The notes beneath the pieces are model-generated. The model did no database searches. It saw only the letters and a program-made list of their open reading frames with translations, and was not told the DNA's origin. A stretch of DNA of 10,484 nucleotides, from the NCBI GenBank assembly GCA_902782785.1, contig CACZOH010000193.1, positions 1 to 10,484 of the forward strand, in the 5' to 3' direction. The stretch is from an uncultured Ruminococcus sp. GTDB taxonomy: Bacteria > Bacillota > Clostridia > Oscillospirales > CAG-272. The position numbers and the translations under genes were made by a program. Positions 1 through 7,000 of this stretch are shown here, in pieces (the first letter of the stretch is position 1; each line of letters begins with the position of its first letter).

Positions 1-53
1 CGCGCAAAAACAAAAAGATCGACATGGTAGAAGCGCTCAAAAACGCGGAATGA
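1..53 (+). CDS. C-terminal end of a probable FtsX/MacB-type ABC transporter permease (partial)
   Basis: Only the last 16 codons are visible; the frame begins at base 3 and stops at TGA 51-53. The tail reads RKNKKIDMVEALKNAE. A basic stretch followed by an M-V-E-A-L-K-type helix and a final acidic residue is how many FtsX-family permeases of Gram-positive bacteria end (compare the common KI.PVEALR-type tail). This rests on a short motif alone, so the family call is tentative. The stop lies 9 nt before the start of the HMA protein, so the two are probably cotranscribed. Any C-terminal basic helix could mimic this motif. Confidence 0.45.
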   Translation, partial: RKNKKIDMVEALKNAE

Positions 54-62
54 GAGGTTATA

Positions 63-314
63 ATGAAAAAGATCACGGTGAAAATCGACGGAATGATGTG
101 CGGTATGTGCGAGGCGCATATCTGCGACACGATAAGAAGAGCTTTTCCGGACGCGAAAAAGGTATCGGCGTCAAGGAAAAGCGGCGAGGCGACGTTTTTA
201 TATGACGGTTCCCCCGATGAAGAAGCGCTGAAAAAAGCGATCAACGACACAGGCTACACTTTCGTTTCATCTTCGAGCGAAGAATACAAAAAGCGCGGTC
301 TGTTCGGCAGATAA
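63..314 (+). CDS. Small heavy-metal-associated (HMA) domain protein, putative copper chaperone or metal sensor
   Basis: An 83-residue protein made of one HMA ferredoxin-like fold. The metal-binding loop is at residues 10-16, GMMCGMC, giving the family M-x-C-x-x-C motif with Cys13 and Cys16 as the expected soft-metal (usually Cu(I)) ligands. The second half ends with a D-T-G-Y-x-F strand at about residues 62-67, typical of the last beta strand of the domain. A short charged tail ending GLFGR follows. There is no signal peptide or membrane segment, so it should be cytosolic. The start is supported by a GAGAGG site at 52-57. It sits between a probable permease tail and a 36-codon ORF and shares the terminator at 428-452. 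No copper ATPase or CsoR-type gene is visible in the window, so chaperone versus other thiol or metal roles cannot be separated. Confidence 0.85.
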   Translation: MKKITVKIDGMMCGMCEAHICDTIRRAFPDAKKVSASRKSGEATFLYDGSPDEEALKKAINDTGYTFVSSSSEEYKKRGLFGR

Positions 315-327
315 GGAGGACGGCTGT

Positions 328-438
328 ATGTTCATCGAGATCAGAGGCGCCCGTCGGGACGGAACCGCGGTCAAATACGGCGTTTTCAAAAACTCACGTC
401 AAACGATCCGTAATACCAACCTCAAGCGGCGGGTGTGA
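328..438 (+). CDS. 36-residue basic small protein, unknown function
   Basis: ATG at 328 is preceded by an excellent Shine-Dalgarno AAGGAGGA (313-320, 7-nt spacer) that begins over the stop codon of the HMA gene. This suggests translational coupling. The 36-residue product begins MFIEIRGARRDGT and ends NLKRRV. It is strongly basic, with no obvious signal peptide, membrane segment or cysteine, and I do not recognise a family. Its TGA stop (436-438) lies inside the loop of the terminator hairpin, so the last codons form the 5' arm of the stem. Its reality rests on the ribosome binding site and the position in the operon. It could instead be a degraded gene remnant that kept its start. Confidence 0.5.
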   Translation: MFIEIRGARRDGTAVKYGVFKNSRQTIRNTNLKRRV

Positions 439-452
439 TCCCGCCTTTTTTT
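428..452 (+). terminator. Intrinsic terminator of the upstream operon
   Basis: A six-pair G+C stem, GGCGGG (428-433) with CCCGCC (440-445), closes a TGTGAT loop and is followed directly by seven T residues. This is a textbook Rho-independent terminator. It ends the permease/HMA/small-ORF unit and insulates it from the regulator promoter just downstream. Confidence 0.92.
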
Positions 453-495
453 ATTTATTTAATTTTATTTTTTTATTTGAATTTCGGAAAACCAC
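446..495 (+). promoter_or_regulatory. AT-rich tract, possible UP element
   Basis: This stretch is almost pure T and A up to about 485, with repeated TTTATTT words. It overlaps the terminator U-run and lies immediately upstream of the -35 hexamer at 496. Its position and base content fit an UP element that would contact the RNA polymerase alpha subunits, but that role is inferred from composition only. Confidence 0.35.
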
Positions 496-524
496 TTGAA
501 AAAATGCTTAAATTATGCTATAAT
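496..524 (+). promoter_or_regulatory. Strong sigma-A promoter with extended -10 for the HTH gene and probably the whole downstream operon
   Basis: The -35 hexamer is TTGAAA (496-501). A 17-bp spacer leads to a perfect -10 TATAAT (519-524), and TGC at 516-518 supplies the extended -10 TGn motif. Transcription would start near 531 and leave a leader of about 23 nt, with AAGGAG (540-545) placed 8 nt before ATG 554. This is the best promoter in the window. Confidence 0.85.
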
Positions 525-541
525 AATGCAACTTCATGCAA
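504..541 (+). promoter_or_regulatory. Helically phased ATGC repeats across the promoter, candidate operator
   Basis: The word ATGC occurs at 504, 515, 526 and 536, that is at 11, 11 and 10 bp steps, or one DNA turn each. The last two sit in a TGCAA-N5-TGCAA repeat (527-531 and 537-541). The four words cover the spacer, the extended -10 and the start site, where a repressor would block polymerase. The HTH protein encoded directly downstream is the natural candidate ligand. No binding evidence exists beyond spacing and position, and one of the words is part of the extended -10 itself. Confidence 0.35.
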
Positions 542-553
542 GGAGACTGACAA

Positions 554-787
554 ATGAGTTTAGGTGATATAATCCGTATAACGAGAGAGAAGGCGTTTTA
601 CACGCAGGAGGGCTTTGCAAAGGAGCTTAACGTAGCGTTATCGACAGTAAACCGCTGGGAGCTTGACAAGGTCAGGCCCAATATGAGGGCGATGAGATCT
701 ATCAAGTCGTTTTGCGAGGATAAGGGCCTTTCTTACGGACCGATCGAAAAAGAATGGCTGAAAGCGGGACTTTCTTCAAAAAAATAA
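554..787 (+). CDS. Small Cro/C1-type (XRE) helix-turn-helix transcriptional regulator
   Basis: A 77-residue protein consisting almost only of an HTH_3-like domain. The scaffold helix covers about residues 17-25 (TQEGFAKEL). The turn and recognition helix follow at about 26-36 (NVALSTVNRWE), with the family-typical T/S-V-x-R-W-E ending and a conserved R-P-N after it. A short charged tail ends the protein, and no sensor or oligomerisation domain is present. It has its own strong promoter and ribosome binding site. The next gene begins 93 nt later with no terminator between, so it probably heads the operon of large exported proteins and may control it and itself. The signal it responds to cannot be read from the sequence. 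A role on unlinked targets is equally possible. Confidence 0.85.
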   Translation: MSLGDIIRITREKAFYTQEGFAKELNVALSTVNRWELDKVRPNMRAMRSIKSFCEDKGLSYGPIEKEWLKAGLSSKK

Positions 788-855
788 AAAAACAGTGCCG
801 AAAAGCAAAATCGTGCGTATAAAAGAATATATACAGGAAATCTGCATAACCGATA

Positions 856-861
856 TATAAT
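856..861 (+). promoter_or_regulatory. Possible secondary -10 element before the adhesin gene
   Basis: A perfect TATAAT lies 20 nt before ATG 881, within the 93-nt gap (788-880) after the regulator gene. I find no convincing -35 at 16-18 bp upstream, where the sequence is near ACAGGA. The gap is A-rich, so the match may be chance. If used, transcription would start about 868 and leave a very short leader. The gap also holds a TATAAA at 818-823 with no good -35, and no terminator hairpin. Confidence 0.25.
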
Positions 862-880
862 CCAAAAAACGGAGTTAAAA

Positions 881-3800
881 ATGAAAAAAATGCTTCTGAA
901 CACCGTAAAACGGCGGCGAGGAAACGGAACGTATCCGGCGATGAAACGCGTGATCTGTATTACGCTGACGCTTGTTTTCTGCGTCTTATCCGTCATGCTG
1001 TTTTCAGCCTTGCGCGTCTCTGCCGAGGATGGAGTTTCTCACTTTATCGACAGTGATCTCAGTATCAGAAACGGTAAAGTGAACCATCCGAACCGTGCGT
1101 TATCCGGGGAAACGGTAACCGTGACGGCGGAGCCGGATTCGATGCGTATGACGGCTTCGCTTACCGCCCTTATGAGCGATGAAACGAATTTACGGGAGTA
1201 TACCAAGGAGGTCCCCGGCGTCGTTCATCCGGATCCGAATACCATAGTATTTACAATGCCGGATGCCGACGTCAAGATAACCGCATCCTTCGGCGATTAT
1301 ACTTACCAGCGCGTTTTTATACGCGATATGGAAGGCGGAACGGTCATATCGGACAAGAATCTCGTCAAAAACCGTGAAACCGTCACGTTAACCGTCAAAC
1401 CGGATAACGGTTACGTTTACGTACTGGGTTCTCTTATGATCGTTGACGTTGAGCCTGATACGGGAGATGAACGCGAGTATCCCGATTATTCAATAGAGAC
1501 TCTGAAAGAGAACGAGCAGTTTTCTTTCTCCGTGTTCTCATACGGATATGTCTGTGTCAGCGCGGAGTTTTCAAAGCTTTCCGATCAGTCGCTTTACCGC
1601 GTGGAAACAGATAAAAACACGAAATACGGAACGCTTTCCGTCGATTACGGATGGGCTTCCGCGGGATGGGTCGTCACCGTCACGGCAGAACCCGAAGTTT
1701 GGCGCGGATATGCGCTGAAGTCGCTTTCCGTCACAGACCGGAACGGAACTTCGATCGAGACCTCGCCCGTGGAAAAAGACAAGTACACGTTCATCATGCC
1801 GGATTCGGACGTTTCCGTTGCCGCGGAATTCGATATCCCGTCATATAAGATAACCGTTGACAGCGGGGACGCGGGAGTGTCACCCGGACGTTCGACAGGA
1901 TGCAGAGTCGACGTGACGGACGAGGAGGATTACGGCAACGCCGTATATCCCGCGCTGCTTTTGACTGAGGGAACAAAGATCGCGGAGCTTACCGTAAAAG
2001 GCGATCTGACCGGAAAAACCGTTTCCTGCGCTCTTTACGAGCACAAAAGCGGCAGTCACACATATATATATTCGTTCATTATGCCGGACGAACCTGTCAC
2101 GATCACCGCGCGCTTCACGTTTTCGGGACACACTTTAGACGCGGGAGAAGCGTTTAAAGGAACCGTGACCGCCAAGGCGGGCGGCACGGAGATGAAAAAC
2201 CTGCCCTGTACGATAGCCGCGGGCGAGGAAGTTACGCTTACGTACCGCCCGCCCGAGCATTACAAGTCGAACGGGATAAGAATAAGATACACGCGTGAAA
2301 ACGGTTCGCCTCTGACGATTAGGATCCCGGTTTTCCCGAAGACAGACGGATCCTACACCGCCGTCTTCACGATGCCGGATTCCGACGCGACGCTTGCATC
2401 GGAGCTTGTGGCTGAGATCTCCACGTGGAGCGGCCTGCAGGCGGCGTTGGACGCAGCTGAAAAAGGCGAAACGGTCACGCTGTACGGAGATATAAGAGCA
2501 AACACCAACGATCCGAGTCTCATAATAAGAGCAAAAAAGGACGTCACCCTCGATCTGAACGGATATACGCTCGACAGAAATATGACAAAGACGAAAGCGG
2601 ACGGATACGTGATCTTCATTGAAGACGGAGCCGCGCTTACGGTAATGGACAGCAGCGGTGAAAACAGCGGAAAGATCACCGGAGGAGGATCCGTCAACGG
2701 CGGCGGTATTTACTGCAGCGGAACGCTGATCTTCCAGGGCGGAAATGTCACCGGAAACAAAGCGACGGAAAAAGGCGGAGGGATCTTCATAGGAGGGACC
2801 GCGACGATAACCGGCGGAGTGATCAGCGGCAACCGTTCGGAAAGGGACGGCGGAGGACTTTATATGCAGAACAATCAGAAGGTCTGCAGCGTGACCGTCT
2901 CAGGCGGCGTGATCGAAAACAACACTGCGGCAGAGAACGGCGGAGGGATCTTCAGCGGAAACAACATCTGGCTTTACACAACGGGCGGAACAGTCAGAAA
3001 CAACTCCGCAAAATACGGCGGAGGCGTATGTATCTCCTCCTCATACGCTGAGATCGAGAACATTGAGATCAAGGGCAATAAGGCGGATATAATGTGCGGC
3101 GGACTGTACGTCATCTCCCATTCATACTGCCTCGCGACCTCTTGCCGGATAAATGAAAACGAATCTGCGCAGAAAGCGGGCGGGATAGCCGCATCATCCG
3201 ACGGTAAAATTATCCTGACCGATTGCACGGTATCTAAAAATAAAGCGTCCGTCGACGGCGGCGGCATCTATATTGCGGACGGCGCCGGACTTACGGAAGC
3301 GGTCGGATGCAGTATTACGGAAAACGAAGCCGGATACGGCGGAGCGGTATACGTCATCTCCGGTCAGACGATTACCGTAAGAGATTCAAAAATCGAGAAA
3401 AACAAATCAAAGACAAACGGCGGCGTCGTCTGGATGGGCGACAACGCAAACACAAAAGCGGATCTGATGAACTGCGATATCACGCAAAACGAAGCCGCAC
3501 AGAACGGCGGCGTGGTATACGCGAGAGGGAAAGGCACGCTGATCTTTACAAATTGCGTTATAAAGCAAAACAGCGCGAAAAGAGGAACGGGCGGCGTTCT
3601 GTTCCCGAACGGAAAAGGACTTACGCTCGGTCTCGTCAATACCACGGTCAAAGAAAACAGCGCCGTGAACTGCGGCGGACTATATACAAAAGGTTCGATC
3701 ATAAGTCTTAAAGGTCTTGTGGATATAAGAGACAACAACAGTAACGGAGAAGGGAAGAACCTTGTCCTTGCCGAGGGCTCGTACGCGGCAAATCCCGGCT

Positions 3801-4084
3801 TGTACGCGGGATCGTACGTATCGGTCTATCTGACCGGCGATCTCGTCGCCAGAGAGATCAGCGAATACCAGATGCGGTATTTCCGTATAGAAAATCAGAA
3901 AAACGGCGCTCCCGTCGGAAAGATTTTCGGAGTTGAAAAATGGGTCGACACCCCGCTTTTCGCCTCGGTGTTCGGCAATAAAAACATCGTAATGCTCATC
4001 GTTTTGACATCGGCGGCGATCGCGGGTGCGATCATAACGGTAATTGTCGTAAAGAAAAAGAGGAGGCAGAGTGAGAACAAATGA
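881..4084 (+). CDS. Membrane-anchored surface protein with InlB-like repeats and a Pmp-like right-handed beta-helix, probable adhesin
   Basis: A 1067-residue exported protein. The ATG at 881 has GGAG at 871-874. This gives a long basic N-region (KRRR at 10-13) before the hydrophobic core at about 24-44 and a VSA cleavage site near residue 48. Met21 is an alternative start without a clear ribosome binding site. Residues about 60-508 hold five repeats of about 90-97 residues, most ending in F-x-M-P-D-x-x-V-x-I-x-A-x-F. The M-P-D methionines are residues 126, 306, 401 and 498; the second repeat has lost the motif (about 213-225). Residues about 514-1000 form a beta-helix with 13 GG-hydrophobic-Y/F rungs. 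A transmembrane helix at about 1035-1057 and a KKKRRQSENK cytoplasmic tail anchor the C-terminus; no LPxTG sorting signal is seen. The fold suggests adhesion or glycan/host-surface contact, since no catalytic motif is evident. Its TGA overlaps the next start codon. Confidence 0.85.
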   Translation: MKKMLLNTVKRRRGNGTYPAMKRVICITLTLVFCVLSVMLFSALRVSAEDGVSHFIDSDLSIRNGKVNHPNRALSGETVTVTAEPDSMRMTASLTALMSDETNLREYTKEVPGVVHPDPNTIVFTMPDADVKITASFGDYTYQRVFIRDMEGGTVISDKNLVKNRETVTLTVKPDNGYVYVLGSLMIVDVEPDTGDEREYPDYSIETLKENEQFSFSVFSYGYVCVSAEFSKLSDQSLYRVETDKNTKYGTLSVDYGWASAGWVVTVTAEPEVWRGYALKSLSVTDRNGTSIETSPVEKDKYTFIMPDSDVSVAAEFDIPSYKITVDSGDAGVSPGRSTGCRVDVTDEEDYGNAVYPALLLTEGTKIAELTVKGDLTGKTVSCALYEHKSGSHTYIYSFIMPDEPVTITARFTFSGHTLDAGEAFKGTVTAKAGGTEMKNLPCTIAAGEEVTLTYRPPEHYKSNGIRIRYTRENGSPLTIRIPVFPKTDGSYTAVFTMPDSDATLASELVAEISTWSGLQAALDAAEKGETVTLYGDIRANTNDPSLIIRAKKDVTLDLNGYTLDRNMTKTKADGYVIFIEDGAALTVMDSSGENSGKITGGGSVNGGGIYCSGTLIFQGGNVTGNKATEKGGGIFIGGTATITGGVISGNRSERDGGGLYMQNNQKVCSVTVSGGVIENNTAAENGGGIFSGNNIWLYTTGGTVRNNSAKYGGGVCISSSYAEIENIEIKGNKADIMCGGLYVISHSYCLATSCRINENESAQKAGGIAASSDGKIILTDCTVSKNKASVDGGGIYIADGAGLTEAVGCSITENEAGYGGAVYVISGQTITVRDSKIEKNKSKTNGGVVWMGDNANTKADLMNCDITQNEAAQNGGVVYARGKGTLIFTNCVIKQNSAKRGTGGVLFPNGKGLTLGLVNTTVKENSAVNCGGLYTKGSIISLKGLVDIRDNNSNGEGKNLVLAEGSYAANPGLYAGSYVSVYLTGDLVAREISEYQMRYFRIENQKNGAPVGKIFGVEKWVDTPLFASVFGNKNIVMLIVLTSAAIAGAIITVIVVKKKRRQSENK
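1058..2404 (+). repeat. Five tandem InlB-B-like (MPD-type) repeats within the adhesin
   Basis: Each unit opens with a G-x-V strand and an E-T-V-T-V-T-A-x-P-type segment, and closes with F-T/I-M-P-D-x-D-V. The closing motifs at residues 126, about 218 (degenerate, FSFSVFSYG), 306, 401 and 498 are spaced about 92, 88, 95 and 97 residues apart. Such repeats act as rigid beta stalks in many Gram-positive surface proteins. Here they would lift the beta-helix, which follows them in the chain. Confidence 0.75.
2699..3691 (+). repeat. Thirteen-rung beta-helix repeat array (GGGIY/F with preceding N-x-A/S), Pmp-like
   Basis: Thirteen rungs run from GGGIYCSG (residue 607) to CGGLYTKG (residue 931), averaging 27 residues. 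Twelve are preceded by an I/V-x-x-N-x-A/S turn, for example VTGNKATEK, IENNTAAEN and ITQNEAAQN. The pairing of an x-x-N motif with GG-A/G/V-I/L/V-Y recalls chlamydial Pmp and related right-handed beta-helix proteins. The Asn positions should stack as a ladder inside the turns. The rungs drift from GGG in the first half to GGV in the second. Confidence 0.8.
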
Positions 4085-7000
4085 TAAAGGAAAATATCAG
4101 AAAAATACTTATGTCGGCGCTTTGTCTCATACTGACCGTCGTTATGTTTGCCGAAATGCCGGGCGGCCCGGTCCAGGCAGCGGCTGCAAAGGATGACGTG
4201 CGGTATCTTTCGGATATAAAACTCTTTTACGTTTCCGAAAACGACAAAAACGCCGCTGACACGGCAAAAAAAGAGTGCGAAGCGCAGGGCTATACGCTTT
4301 ACGGCGTCGACCTGAACAAAGGCACGTCGATGGACTTCGTATATATCGGCTACAAAACGACGACCGACCGCGACAAGGCGATCACCGATATCCGTATGCT
4401 CGGTATGAACACCGGCTACTATCTTTACAATTATGAGGAGATCCTCGATTACCTCGTTAAGTCGAACGTCGGTACCGGGCAGACGTTGTACGACGCGGCG
4501 AAGCTTTTTGCCGAAAATTACCGCGCAGGTTCACCGAAAGCAAAGGACGCCTACGTGGGACTGAACCTGTTTTACGTCGACGACGCCAAAATGAAGCTCG
4601 GCGACTATATCCTCGCCGGAAAAGCGGACGCGGAATTCTTCACGAAGCTCGTGATCCGGGCGAGCGTCGGCGCCGTCAGCTCTGTTACGATCTTTCTTAA
4701 CGCCGGAGCGGCGTCATACAACGGTGAAAACTGGGCGCAGGCGCTTGCGACCGATCCGCTTTGGGAAACGGTGAACGGACCTCTTTCCACCGCCGATAAG
4801 AACGAGCTGCACAAGAAATATAACGACGACGCGAAAGCGCTTTTCACCCGCATCCAGGAATTCACGACCGGACTGGAAAACGCTTTAGCGAGAAATCCCG
4901 GATATAAAGAGGGCGATCTTTCCGGCATCGACGGCGCAAAACAGTACGCATCCTACGATGAAGCGGCTGAAAACATGAACGATCTCGGCGTGGAGGACTG
5001 CGACGTCGTTTACCTCGCGGAGTACGAGCTTTTCAATCAGTTTACGGTCAACGGTTCGACGCGGCTCGGCGACTGGCTCGCCGATATGGGACGGTATACC
5101 TCGGAGAGCGTGGATATCCTGCAGCTTTATCCGATGGTCCACGCCATGGGTCCGGTACAGGTCGGGCTGACCCGCAATCTCGGCCTGATCGGCGCGGCGT
5201 CCAATCTGGGGACTTACGAAAAGAACGCGGAGCTGACCTCTGCCGTCGAAAAAACCAAAAAGATAATAAACAGCTATAATAGAAAAGACTGCCTTTCCGT
5301 CTGGTATAACAGTGACGACGATATAGAGCATGCTCATATCGCCTATACGTCCGAGGCGATCCGCAAAAGCAGCGCGGAGAATTCGATCGGCAAAAAGAGC
5401 AAGAGCGAGATAGAGCAGGAAAAACTGGATGAGGTAATGCAGTGGATAAACCTCATCTCGGGCGCCCTGATGGTCGTCTGTATGACGGCGCAGCTCGCTT
5501 TCTCTATGGCGGCGGGGATCGCGGCTGCAGCCTCCTGCGCTGCGGCGAGCGCGGTGTGCACGAGCATCGCCGCGGGTCTTGCGACGTGCAGCACGGTGCT
5601 CTGCTTTGTCGCAGTGGAAATACTGAGATTGGCGATAATACATTGGATCATACAGTGGGCTGCGGATCTGTACGCCAAGTACCATCCGCAGGTCAACCAC
5701 TCCACCTTCCCCGAATACGTGTTCGACGCCGCGGATACGCCGAACGGCGTGGTCACCGTCAAATATAAATGCGTCAGGGACGAAAACGGAAACGTGGGCG
5801 ACGTAAACGCCCGCAGACAGGCCAACTGGGCGGTCCTTGCGTATACGACCGATAAGAACGTCGGCAGCCCGATCCGCGCCGACAAGGACGGTAACATCTT
5901 CAAGGTCGTCAACGGCAATTCGGCTATGCAGGACGGTTACGACTGCGTCAATTTCTTCGGCGAGAGAAGCCCCGCGAACCTCAATTTCAAGACGAGCTTC
6001 GACCGTGTGAGCGGCATTTATCTCTCCTACCGCACGGAGCGGTCGATCGAAAGCGAAGGCGCCGTCGTTCCCGGCAGCGGTTCCGGACAGAAGACCGAAG
6101 TTGTGAAAGCGAATAACTATATCGCTGATCTTATCGTGGTGACGGCGAACAACCCGAGCGCCGCCAAATCCAAGATCACGAAGAAGAGCGGCAAATACTA
6201 TCTTATTGATTATAATATGTCTCCCAATACGGGAGTCGCCACGTACGTCGGCTACTCGATCACGACCGATCCGAACGAGGCGATTACCGATCTGCGCGTC
6301 GCGCCGTATCACGGCAACGACAGCGTGATGTTCGGTGAAAGCCAGTACGTTCTGGCCGGGCATATCGGCGCGGATATTCCCGCCGAATCGAGCACGATCG
6401 TCACGGACGCCCTGATGATCACGCACGATCCGGCGGCGGGCTCTCCGATCCCCGCGGACGGCATCAAGTTCGTGACGGACTTCAAGGAAGCCGACGCCGG
6501 CTGGGAGCCGGTCACGCTGTTCTGCGGCATGCCCTACGATTTCAACACCCGGCTCGAGGCCTTTGCGGCGGAGAACGTCGTCACTACACAGTACGTCGTT
6601 TCGGGCTATTCCACGGACGACAGCGACGACTGGAGCCATACGAGCGTGTATATGTACTTTGAGCCGAGCGTGAAATACGTCGGCGGCGAAAAGCTCCTTG
6701 CGGGCGTGTATTTCGCCAACGGTTACGATATCGAAAAAACCATCAGTTTATACTGGATGCAGACAAAAGCGAATATGACCCAGCTGTTAAACAGGATGAA
6801 GGAGTATCCGAACGCGACGGTCGCTGAATACAACATCTCCGGATGGATCGAATGTACGATGTCCTCCGGACACAACCGTTTAAGCGAGTATCTGTGCTAC
6901 GCATGGACCTACAACCCAAAACGGGCGGTCCACGATATAGTTGCCTGGCAGGGGGATACCTATAACGATACGCTCAGCTACACCATCAGCAAGAAAAACG

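Noticed and set aside
941..943. Met21 as the start of the adhesin gene
   Set aside because: It would give a neat signal peptide, but no Shine-Dalgarno precedes it. ATG 881 has GGAG at a good distance, and the longer N-region is still compatible with Sec export.
733..996. An 87-codon minus-strand hydrophobic frame spanning the regulator-adhesin gap
   Set aside because: It overlaps the ends of two supported genes. Its Phe-rich content comes from antisense reading of an A-rich gap, and no ribosome binding site was found.
2699..3691. GGCGGMGG-like recurring DNA words as a possible CRISPR or DNA repeat array
   Set aside because: The recurrence reflects the protein-level GGG rungs of the beta-helix. 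Unit lengths vary and there are no identical repeats with unique spacers.
3307..3711. A 134-codon plus-strand frame inside the beta-helix region
   Set aside because: It is extremely Arg/Lys-rich, a frame-shifted reading of GGN/AAN repeat codons, and sits within a well-supported gene.
4885..6639. A 584-codon open frame on the minus strand
   Set aside because: It lies wholly inside the 1611-aa gene, has an Arg/Asp/His/Val-rich low-quality composition, and lacks a domain or signal. It is a typical antisense shadow caused by codon bias of the real gene.
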